Part shown: one piece after another, positions 23,277-34,600 of the stretch
Layout of the letters: each line of letters opens with the position of its first letter
Position numbering within the stretch: the first letter of the stretch is position 1
NCBI RefSeq assembly: GCF_000006565.2
Contig: NC_031479.1
Location: forward strand, 2,108,001-2,172,000
Length of the DNA stretch: 64,000 nt
Origin: Toxoplasma gondii ME49
Taxonomy: Eukaryota > Apicomplexa > Conoidasida > Eucoccidiorida > Sarcocystidae
Direction: 5' to 3'
Notes under the pieces: model-generated
What the model was told of the DNA's origin: nothing
Database searches by the model: none
What the model saw: the letters and a program-made list of their open reading frames with translations, nothing else
Made by a program: the position numbers and the translations under genes

Positions 23277-26200
23277 CTACTCATCATCATCGTCGATAAT
23301 GATCTCTGCATCTTCACAAGACGGACTGACTTCTTTTCTCTTCTTTGCCTTCGGATAAGCGACTGGGGATTCCCCGTGTTCCTGATCATCGAGAACCACT
23401 ATTTCCACGTCTGCTGCATTGCCCAGCGTCTGTCGTTCTGTGCTTGTCGCCTGGCTAGTCTCATCTCGAGGTCTAGATAAAAGGGCAGCAACAAACCAGA
23501 GAGTGAAAGGACAGAAACATCCACACGGGAGACATCTTGACAGAACAAGGTACTAACCGGGGGACACAGACCATCTATTCTGGACCCTTGCCAAGGGGGC
23601 GACTTTCTCGACAACCCACCGTTTGCAGGATCGTTGCGCTTAATAACGATTCCGTCTTCCAGCTTCCAAATCAACTACATATTAAAAAGAGCACGTGTAA
23701 ACTAGTCTTAAACACACCGCTCCGGCATGGACACACACACAGAAATCTTCACCTGCGTGAACTCCTGATCCCGGAGCCATCAATGAAAAGTATACACCCA
23801 CAAGCCATGTGTACACACTAAACAAAGACATAAATAAATGCGTGAATACATAGATATGCCCATATTCTATACAGGTATTTCCTCGGGTTGCGCCTGGCGA
23901 CGCTTCTTGTTCTGCGAAAGCGGGGAAACAAGGGAAACGCGTGTTCGCAAAGCTATATAGAGATAAACACGAGCAGCAGTGCCCAAGTGCATGCGCTCGC
24001 ATGACCGGTTTCTGTGCCGGTGCGAATTCTCACTGAGCGCTGGAAAGAGGCAAAAGAGTGCAACACTTACCGTTTTTCCTGTCTGTTACGGCCCACGTGA
24101 TTGTCGTCCTCAAGGTTGTCGCCTTTCTGATCCTCTTTACGTGCGGCGGGCTCCTGGGTCTTCTGCTCTGCCGTCGCCTTATCGCCTTGACTGACTTGTG
24201 TCTCTTTCTCAGCAGTCGAAGAGGCACCGCTCTCACGCACAAGGCGAAAGATATGGGGATCATCCTTGTTCTTTTCACCGAGTTCGGAGCGTTCGAGAAT
24301 CAGGAGATTACATTGAAAGTCGCCCTAGGGATTCAACAGTGAAAGCGAAAGCACAGGGAAAGCGCCACACATGCACGTGTTCTTTCACATTTAGATCTAA
24401 ACCGGTAGTACAGCTTGTAGGATATATTGACCCGAAAAAGCTTATAAAAAGTCCTGTCTCCAAGATGATTACTCCCAGGACGATGGTACTGATCAGACAG
24501 CCTCAGGATTTAAAACCGTCAAGCTAGTACTTAATGGAGGGTACACTGCCCAACCCAGGACACTACCGAATTCAGGTACTGGCATAAATACAAATAGATA
24601 CGTGGAAATTAGATCTAATGACGGGTATGAGGGGGGCAACATGAGCTGATACACGCATGTAACCATCTCGATGGAAGCAAGGGCAAAATATGGAATTGTC
24701 TCTTTTCGCGTACTTGGCCTTCCTCACGTCACAGTCAAGAGAGTGGAGTCAGCGCGCAGCGCAGTCGGGGAAAGTTGATAAGCAAAGCCAGATAGAAATA
24801 CTGAAAATGGAATGCATACAATGTGGAGCAAACGAGAAAAGTTTACTGCCACCAGACGCTCCCTTTCAGTTGTTTTTTATCCCGACCAACGAGAGCACAG
24901 GTGGCCAGAACGCCTAGAGGTGGATCTCCATCCCTACCCTGGAGAAGTCTGTCGCCGTGAGAATGGTTCCGGACACAATCCCGAAGTTCGTCAAGGGCTG
25001 CTTCAGAGGGGATGCTTCGCCTTCACCTGAGAAACCAAACAGGAAAATAGCATGCAAACGAGAAAGGCGTATGGTGGCGATGAGCCCAGCAAGACACGTC
25101 CGCAAAAAGGAAAAGCAACGATTGAAATACAGAGTAACTCTGTGTAAATACCCCCGCAAGACTAGGTACATCTAGCTAAGAGTACGCGTCAGCATACAGG
25201 GCGTTCTGGTACATTCCGTTCCGAACCGTCCGATCTACAGAACATCCAAAACACGTTCTGCTTACCTGTTCCGTCTTCCCTCTGTTCATCGACTTCATCT
25301 ACATCATACAAATTCCGCGACTCAGAGTCAAGGTACGGATGGGCCAGCCCCAACTCTCCTTTCACAATTCTCTCCACGAACGTCTCGATGTTCCATGCCT
25401 ACAAACAATTATACATATGCGCCTGCAGATATATATATATATATATGCGCATTCATATAGGTGTATAGTCTGTGGATGTACGAAATGTGTGCACGGATGA
25501 CGGCAACAAGCGCGAGCACCAGGAACGATATGTTGTCGAGTCGTTTTCTGTGCTGCTGGGCAAACATGAAATCTAACCAGTTTGCCTTTGGGTAGATCTG
25601 CATGGCCGCCTCAGTATGTAAAAACTGTACAGTTGGCCATACGTACGCGTAAAACAGCCTCTCGTCCAATAGCGGACATATACAGTTCCACAAGGAACGC
25701 ATTACATTCATATAAGCCCCTACAGTCATCGACATGCAACTCTCCGTACATCGTCTCTACACTTACATATATATATATATATATATATATCTTTAAATAC
25801 ACAGATTTACACCGCATAGAGACCAGATACGGATATCACGAAAGGACGCAATGGCTGGATGAATAGTTTGTATCTCACCGAGAGAGATGCAAGCTCAATC
25901 GTGACTGTCTGTTGCTGGCAAAGGAAACACGAGGCTCTCGGAGGGTCCACCACTTCGGGAAGAATGAGACGGCCCGCTGCGTCTGGTCGCACTCCTGTTA
26001 CAAAGGGTTTGACCCAAACCTGAGAACGAATAGACGGAACAAGAATCGACGAGATGACAGGACGAAGCGACAAAAGAGAGAAACGGCGCGTGATAGGCTG
26101 TGGCGGCAAAAAACGCGGAAAGAGGGAAATATGCGCGTCCTTTCTCTCTACTATCTCCCGCGCCGGTGCCACTGACACTTACGTAACGGCAGTTGCTGTC

Positions 26201-28968
26201 AGACCTGAGAGTCTTCACTGGTTTCCTCTTCTCGTTTTCCTCCTGAGGGGCCTCTCGTCGCTGGTGGCGTAGTCGACCCTCCGAATGAAGAAATTGGAGA
26301 AGATGGAACAACTGCACAACCTACCAAATAGCCAGAGGAGATACAAGCTCGACGCGCAAACAGTTGTTTGCCCTTCGCACTTCCTGTACTCCTACGCAAC
26401 CACCCACAATTCTTCATCAGCACGTCTCGTCGTATGATCACACACACCTCGTTACACACACCCCGTTACACACACCCCTTTGTTTGTCGACAGATTCACC
26501 TAGACCAAGATATCTATATACATATACATGAACACTCGGATGCGCAGAGGTTACCATATCCAACAGACGAGCGAAAGAGGAAAACGCATGCATCTATAGC
26601 CTAGCCTCACGCTTCGCCTTGGGGCACAGAAGCTCACGAGGGAAACCAGCCATCCCGGGCTCTTCGTTTACTCAGCGGCATCAGGTGAGCCAGACAGGTT
26701 CATCACTGCCACTTCCCACGAACTGTCGTCGCTCTGCTGCCTCTCGAATCTGCTCTCCTAGGACACAAGTCGAGGAAAAGATGAAAGTTGCACAAGCGGT
26801 ATCACGCACAAAAAAAGCAGTCTAACCTGAAGAGCGGCGACAACTGCATTGGTCGCAGCGATGGCGGGGATGATAGAGCCGGCAACAGCCTGGATGAACC
26901 AGCGGGACTGAAGACCAGAAACTTGCAGAAAAAAACGTGACAGCGTTCGTGAGCACAAAAGCGGTCCACATCAAGACGACGAGACCGTAGTCGCCGATGA
27001 ACTGCAGGATACATGACAGCGACCGACCGCATCTTTTTGCGTCATTTCGTGTGTGACCGTTGACGACAGAAACACCCACAAAAGCCGCAGAATAAGGACG
27101 CTGCCTTCTCTTTCTTGGCTCTAGAGACTGGCGCAGACACTGAAATTTGAAGCACTCCTCGAAAGAGAGGTCTGTTCGTCGTCTCCCTCATTTCCCCCGA
27201 CCGGTTACACTTGTGTTACATGTCGCCTGTCGCCGGGAGGTCTCCCTTCGCGTTTTCTTTAGCGTAAGCTTTCCATCAATCAGTTCCTTCTCTGTCTACC
27301 TCTTGTCACTGTGTCAACTCTTTTCTCGGTGTCTAGATCTTCCCTCTTGGTCTTTTTCTTCCCTGCGTCTGCCTTGCTCCGGCTCTGCCTTTCCCTTTCG
27401 CTGTCACTCTGCATTCGAAATCTCCGACCTTCCTTCCGGATTGCCGCTGACGCGGTGCGTACCTTGAGTGCAATGTGGAAGTTGTGCATGCGCAGGTTGG
27501 CAGCGGCGGCGACAAAGTCCATCGCAAGGTCGTCATCCTTGTCGAACGGAATCCCGGCTTCCCGCTTTCCAGTTCCTGCGTTTTCACGCTCTGTTGTTTT
27601 CTGGCGTTCAAGGAGACCCAAAAAACTCCGCTCGAAAACCTCCTGGCACTCCTGGACGCTCCACGTCCTCTGGCTCTCTAATCCGCTGCCTTCTCCTTGA
27701 GTGTTTTCTGTCGGAGCAATCGCGTTCTGTTTGGGTCCTTTGTTCGTTGTCTTGGCGTCTTCTGAGGCTCTGCAGTGGCTGGCCTCGAATGTTTCCTTGT
27801 CTGTGAGCCCCTGGACGCAGAGTGGAGTAGGGAGCACTTCTTGTTTTTTCATCGCCTCTTTGTTTTCCTGGCTGAGCCTGAGGAGATCGACAATCTGGTC
27901 ATGAAACAGTTCCTTCATCATCTTCCGACTCATCAGTCGCATGGCCTCTTCCCGCGTCCCCGCGCTGTCTTCTCCTGCGCCCTTTTCATGCGTTCCTGGT
28001 CGGCTGGTCTCGTCTTCTCTACCTTCTGCTTCTGCAGTTGAGGAGACATCGAGGAAGGTTCTTAGCTGCTCCTTCAGATCGGAGAGGAGATTTTCGTTGT
28101 CCTCCACCCCGAACACGAGTTCGTAAATCATTTTGGCCCACGCAATGCAGTGCTCCGGGCGTTCCGGGCGCTGGCGCAGTGTACAGACCGGGAACCGCTG
28201 CTGATCCCTCGGCTTGGCCTCGCAGTCGTAGCAGAGCGTTTCGTTCTTAAGAATCGGCATCACTTGCCCAGAGTACCCGGTGCTTCCCGCCTCAATGAGG
28301 GGCAAGTCAGCAGCGATGCAGAGACCGTTCAAATGACGGCGCGCTTTCTGGTTATCCAACGCAGAGATAACCACGTCGTACGTCTGGAGCAACTGAATGG
28401 TGAAGTCCGAAGACAGAATGTTCATTTTCTGGCCCACCACACCCCACACGGTCCTTCCGTCGATGCAGACGTCACCTTCCCGCTCTCCGACTCCTTCGGC
28501 TTCAGACAAAGGTGCCTGACCGTCCGCATCAGGTCCAGGCTTTCCATCATTGTTTTCTTCACTTTCCTCCTCTCCCTCGGAGTCGACTTCGCCGGTCTGC
28601 TGCAGCTGCCTTAAGGCTCTCGCTCGCTTGCGGGCGAGAGCCTGCCGCTCTGTCGGGGACAGAAGAGCCGAACAAGCGGCCGCTAGGACGAATGCCTTGC
28701 TCAAACCTACATGGGCGTTTCTGAAGAAGAACTGACGATTCAGATTGCTCACGTCAATCGTGTCAAGGTCGACGACACACAGCCGCCGAAAACCGGACAG
28801 GAGAAGATCCTTGCAAACTTCACAGCCTATTCCTCCCGCACCGACGACAAGAACACGAACATTCGAAAGACGAAGAGGAGCAGAAGAAGAATGGGAATGA
28901 CAGGCGGGAGACAAGGTCGGCACCAGGAGAGGATTGAATATAGCGCTCACAGACGACGCAGGTGCCAT
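23277..28968 (-). CDS. UBA2: SUMO-activating enzyme subunit 2 (UBA2/SAE2)
   Basis: This is the catalytic half of the heterodimeric SUMO E1. It adenylates SUMO with ATP, holds it as a thioester and passes it to UBC9. Exons: 28968-27463, 26907-26827, 26320-26183, 26019-25879, 25398-25266, 25026-24938, 24324-24071, 23472-23277. All phases match, giving about 845 residues. Landmarks are the nucleotide-binding loop VGAGGIGCE (about 42-50), DLDTIDVSNLNRQF, ALDNQKARRHLN, and the zinc pairs CYDC (246/249) and CFLC (606/609). The catalytic Cys262 lies in FPVCTLRQRPERPEHC. The family motifs DLAMDFVAAAANLRMH and SIIPAIAATNAVVAAL follow, then a ubiquitin-like-fold region (LTNFGIVSGTILTATDF). The tail has a KAKKRK nuclear signal and acidic-flanked hydrophobic motifs. 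An acidic insert (about 65 residues) interrupts the adenylation domain. The start is the first ATG in frame before the nucleotide-binding loop. An extra small exon before the last one (near 23.9 kb) cannot be excluded. The partner AOS1/SAE1 is not in the window. Confidence 0.95.
25429..25446. repeat. (AT)9 microsatellite
   Basis: Nine perfect AT units in the intron between UBA2 exons 4 and 5. Confidence 0.9.
25765..25788. repeat. (AT)12 microsatellite
   Basis: Twelve perfect AT units in the same UBA2 intron as the (AT)9 tract, about 0.3 kb from it. Confidence 0.95.
26438..26479. repeat. Short tandem repeat, unit about 13-14 bases
   Basis: About three imperfect copies of GTTACACACACCC sit in the intron between UBA2 exons 2 and 3. 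Probably a simple-sequence expansion. Confidence 0.7.
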
Positions 28969-31605
28969 GACGACATGCAGGGGACAGGCGGGAGAACGGG
29001 GAAGAACGCTCAGATCACGTGCCACAGCAGAGTTGCTTCGGACTAAAAGACAACGCGTCACATTAAACAGACCGGGAGACGGATGAATGAAGAAGACATG
29101 GACCCAGAGTCAGGTGTGATCTCGGACTCAGAGAAATACAAACGCCTACTGTTCTCTGTTGGGCCGAGTGCATGCAGTCGCCAAGACACGGAAATACACG
29201 TCTGAAGAAGCACTTTTTTCAATTCATAGCTTTAACAAATGAAAGGTAAGGAATCTAGTCGCGCTTTGATTGCGTGGAAAAGTGGTAACGCTTGAGAAAG
29301 GAATGCGATGTGTTCAGGTAGTTGCTGGACAGCGAGAGCCAGTTGCATGTACAGCCACGAGCATCGAAATCGCCAACCGTGTGTGCATGTAGACGCTAAA
29401 GAAAAACCACAGCGAGGTATAGTGATTTGGCTCCATATTTGTTATTCTTGCTTTTGGGTACGAGGTTATCTCCAAGATCGGTGGCAGTCTGCGTGCAATG
29501 AAAACCGACACCTCTGTCCAGCTACTACGCGATACACCAACGTCCCGAATGACTGTGTATTGGCAACCCATTTGTTCCATCTTCACCACGGCAGTGACGA
29601 AAGCCGAACAGTCCACGGGGAAGGTTGGTTGCCAGACAGAATACGAAGACTATCAAGCCGCGGTAATCATAGAGTGGCGCATGAAGAGAAAAACCGAGCG
29701 AGTTCCCCTGAAATAAAACCGCAATACAAAGTGCCAGGCAGCCGTTCACCCGGAGAGTTCGATTGTTTTGGTAAGTTTCCCTTACCTCTATATTCATCCG
29801 CTGTCTTCACTGTGTTTGCCTGGTAATTTAACGCAGAAATGGCACCCGGCGGAGGGATGTAACATGGGTGTAGCCTCCCGAAGATTCCGACCGGCTAGGT
29901 TTCGGAGCGGGCAGTCCCAGCTACACATAACGTAAAGAAACGACTAGTGTTGAATGATTCTTTTGCTTCAGGAGTGTCGCCTCAAGGTACAAAGCGACAA
30001 AGACACAGGGATCGGGAACGCAATTCTGCGTTCCGGTGTATATATTTTTTTCTCTGTGCTTTGCGGGAGGAAGCGGCGGGTCGAACGGCAGCACCGACGA
30101 ACAGGGAATTACTTTGAAGATAATCGCGTGTGAATCGTGAGCAATGTTAAATCAAACCGTTTGCACCACGTAGGCTGATAGGATCCCCCAACTCAATGGA
30201 GTGTTTACGCGCAGTGATGTTTACAATCGAGCGAGGGAAGTACCATCTACAGGAGAATTTAGAGATACTGTTGAATATTTGATTCGTGTAATTCACGTGG
30301 TAGGGAGACGAAAGTCAGGCTTCATGATCTTGCCACACGTGAGAAGTATCCTGTTGTTTGAAGAGCTGTCGCTCCCGGAGCATGGCGCAGCCGTAACACA
30401 ACCAAAGCACTATCACCGGCGGTGAACTTTCCTCGAAATAGACGACAGGCACTCATCAATAATAATTCTTAAGGAAGAGTTCTCAATTGCATACATTTCG
30501 GGCAAAGCGAACCTGTTTGTTGTGTGGCGTCGTGATGCGTTTTTCTTACAACTGTCGCGTCAAGTGTGTGACGCAGGAAGCGATGAATATAGTCGTGCCT
30601 GCTTTCTAGCGTACACGGAACCGAGAAGTAACACTCGCATTATTGGTTCCTTATTGGGTCACTGCAGATAACAGTATATGGTTTATTTCCCAACAGGCAC
30701 ATATATCGTACACCGAATTTAATACCCATGTCATGCATGCTCATCCGGCTTGCGTATGTACATAAGCATATTTGAATCTCAACGTGTGAGCAATTGAACA
30801 TATTCTCGGCCGGAACACAAAATGAAAGCGTCTACATCTCCTACAAAAACAAATAATGCCCCCCAGTCTTTGAACTGTATTGTCGGTGGCCAGTGATCTA
30901 GTGACATGGTGGCTTCACTCATCCACATACGGTTGCACGGTAGCTTAATCGATTTGACTCCGTTGCGGTCTTCGGCTGTGCTTCCTTTCAATGATTGTAG
31001 GTGATGAAGAACGTCACTGGAACACGAACAAAACAATGTAACTCACTGTCTTTCCCCGAACACAGCCAGACGATTTATTTACACTGGCTTCTAACATGTG
31101 AATGCCATCGAATACAGACGGATCGATTATCCAAAAAAAGCCGTTGGCATCCTCACAAGTTTCGACACCTATGAAACGGCTACACTTTCTAACTCCCCAA
31201 AGCCTTCCGCACTGAACGGACTACGTGAGAAGCCTATTCATACACGCATTCTTGTGTGAACCTATTTACGATTCACTCGGTAAAGTAGATGAGGCAGATA
31301 CGAAGCTCCTTCTGTCACCACTGTCCACGTGGACAGATCAACTTCATGAGATGAATCATCACAGGCACGCATATGCATTCGTGCTTCCGTCTGGCTTAAC
31401 GGGATTCCATGGTAGTAGATGGTTTGTGTCCGGCCTCTTCAAGAATTCTCTGCAACTGGCGGGAGAATGGGCAATACAGGTAATACAGCCTCTTCACTTT
31501 TTAGACTTCGCCGTCCTGTGCACCCCGCCTACGCCTCTTGAATGAGTTTCCGAAACTGTCGCGAAGAGAGAATCAAGTCCTAATGACCGGAGGCCGATGC
31601 AAAGA
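28969..31605. other. Intergenic region between UBA2 and the eIF2-alpha kinase
   Basis: The two genes lie head to tail on the minus strand. This interval should therefore hold the kinase 3' UTR (right part) and the UBA2 promoter and 5' UTR (left part). No exon or RNA gene is recognised, and the open frame at 29308-29826 shows no protein-like features. Confidence 0.5.
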
Positions 31606-34600
31606 TCATGGAAGCAGGGTCCGTGGCGGCGGGAGCATGTACCACAGATGACAGCTGTCGGGTTCCTGGGCGGGACGGCTCCAATTATGTGGTGGGGATG
31701 TTTTGCTTTCATCTCCATGAACCACTGCTGGAGAAAAAGACCAGGGAGTCGGAAACTTGCGGCATCTGGCTAAGGCTACTCCGGGCTGTCCCCATACCTC
31801 GCTCGATGTATCTTTGAACATCCTTCCCTCTGAAGAGAGCTTCAGTGCAGTGGGAGAGACTGGTCCACCGCTGGCAGCTGAACTAGCCAACCCCTCAGCG
31901 GGGAACACCTCACATACGGCCCCGCTGCAACCTCGGCAAACGCAGCACGCACAAAACGGACACTGGCAAGCGGAACAGCCTATGAATGTTGTTGATGGGC
32001 AGGTTGATGGCGTGTTCATATGCTGACCCTGCCACGGGCTCTCCGGGCGTCTGCTGCTTCCGGCAGAAATCGACATACAGGAGCAGCCTGAGAGGAGAGT
32101 GTTGTCCTCACCCTCTGAATCGCGAACCACACAGAAATTTGGTTCATCCACCGCCTCACCTCGACAGGGGCCTGTGATTGGGCACGCACAACAGCCCAGC
32201 CTTGTTGAAATCGCCGGTGACGCATGTGCGCTTGGTCCACAGACGCACGTAGGGCTTCGGGCAGTGTCTCCACAGGATCTTTCGCCAGCAACACATGTGC
32301 TGGTGTGGGCTGACTCCCTGGGAGATCTGCTCAAGGAGAGTGGGCTCAAATCTGCTGGAAAGCATGAGTGGTTACAAGGTATCCTCAGAGGACTACTGGC
32401 ATAGGACTGCGGGGGGTGACTTTGTCCACTGATGTGCGCGTCGAAACACGAAGAACTAGCCTGGTCACAAAATTCGTACGAACCACAAGCTGGTGGGCTC
32501 AGAGCGACCACAGAGTTCTGCCACTGTGTTTGTCCCAAGCCCACCGTACCTCCCAGAGAATCATCATTCCTCGCATGAGAGTCAACATTGACAAGAACAC
32601 CCGAGCGCGGAGAGTGGAAGAAGTCATCCGATGGCAGCAGACGATGTGGGAGACATGTGCCCGTCCAAATGTGAGGCAGTGGGAGACAGAGCGGAAACAC
32701 GACATTATTGTCTTCCGTGTGAGACAAGAGTCCTGAAGCCGAACATCTGGATGTCGCTGTTTTGGGGCCAAACACAGATCCTGTAGAGCAATAGTGCTGG
32801 TACAGCTGACGAATTGTAGGGCGCTTTGACGGGTCATTTTGCAGGCACCATCGACAGAAGGGTACAACCCATGGATACGTCGAAGTCACACTTGGAGGAA
32901 AGCGTCCATCGCGAGCATTACGGAAATTCATGGCCTGCTCCATAGCTGTGTTGCACCTTGTAAACAAATCTAGAACAATGAGACCCAAAGCCCATATATC
33001 CACTGAGAAGTCATATCTCCCGCCTTGAAGTTGCTCTGGTGGCGCATAAGCTCTAGTCCCCACTCCTGCTGTTCGTTTCTCGAACAGTGCCGGCACGGTG
33101 GGAGGACCGTCTCGAGGTGTGCATGGAAGAGAGGGGCATCGATGTCGGGCTGTGTTTTCATGGCAAGGAATGGAGCACATATCTGCGATGGTTTTACTTT
33201 CGTGTACTGCTGTTGCTCCTCCTCTCCCGCCTCGGTCCCGCCCGCCACATAAGAATTCGGGAGATACGCAACGGGCTTTCTGTCGGGTTTCTTCGTTGAG
33301 GTATGCAGGCGATGCCTGAGATAGTGACCGCGAGAGACGCCACCCGCGAGACTGTGTCGTGTTCTCTGTTCCTTTAACGGGATTTTGGCAACGAACAGAG
33401 GGGCAACATGACGACGAATCCTTCGCGTTCGCCCCCCTCGCAGCCCAGCCTTGGTTACCGTCGTTCATTTCTTCAGATAGGCATGGCAGTCGCTCAATAG
33501 TCCCTTCAGGTATGCCCGAAGTCACCATGTTTGTCTGTGGGACTGTCACTTGATTGTAACATTCGTCAATCGTACCAATGCGTTGCTCGGGGGAACGCCG
33601 GAATTCATGGCGACGCCTGCCTGATTGACTCGTTTCGGGAACAAGGTGGGTTGTACCTTGACCAGTGCCCCTTTCCGGGGTACTTACACGAGCGGAGTTG
33701 GGCAGACCCGTCTCCGGTGAGAAACCATCAGTACGGGAGCTTACGCAAGATTTCTCCCCGCCACTTTTCGGCGAATGTCGATCCGCATCAAGTCGCAGTT
33801 CTACCTTGTCACCCTCCTCAAAACTGTCACAGAGATGACAATATGGGTCTCTACAAGTAGTGGGTGCCCGACATCGCCGACTGCAGCAGGGTCCTCCTGC
33901 GGTCCCACAGCATCCGCCACCCTCCATCGAGGCTGCGAAACCCATCCGCGGGCTCCACAAGTTGCTTTCATGCATGCTACCTGCCACGCAACTACATGGA
34001 CTATGCAGCGGTACTACCGAAGTTGGCCAGTGGAGACCAGAATGATTTCGACAACGCGGAACGGGGATTTGACTGCGTCTGTGCGGTGAGTTGCACGGAC
34101 TGTGAACACAGCCAGAAATGTCAAGCGACAAATGGAGAGGAGACGGACAAACGGTTTTAACAGGAGACGCACAGCAACTGAAGTGACCCGTCTGCCATCC
34201 ACAGCTGCAGGTTCGCGCTGGAGTACTTGCAAGCCTGGGCGTCCCGGAAATACTTGCTGGTAAGGATACGTGCTTCATGCAGCTGGGCGCCATACTTAGC
34301 CTGGTGGTGTCGTGGTGTCCTGAGCAGCCACCGCAGCACACATGACGACAAGTGGGGGACCCTATTGACGGCGTCGCCGTTAATGAGTTCGCTCTCTTCC
34401 CATCGCTGAAGCAGTCACTGTTGCTTTGAACCCAATCCTCATGCATTTTCATTGCCCCATGAACAGCAACCACTGTTTGTACCTTGACGGTATCGCAGCC
34501 ATTCGGTGGATGCTCAAAGGCGTCTGGGCCAAGACATGCCCCTGAATTCGGTGACTCATGTGGAGTAGAAGCCACGTTGCTGAGGAAGCTTTCACGCGGC

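Noticed and set aside
23850..23920. Possible extra UBA2 exon encoding a Lys/Arg-rich piece after the acceptor TTTCGCAG
   Set aside because: The donor is weak and in the required phase it adds an unconvincing segment. Exon 7 joins directly to the last exon in phase.
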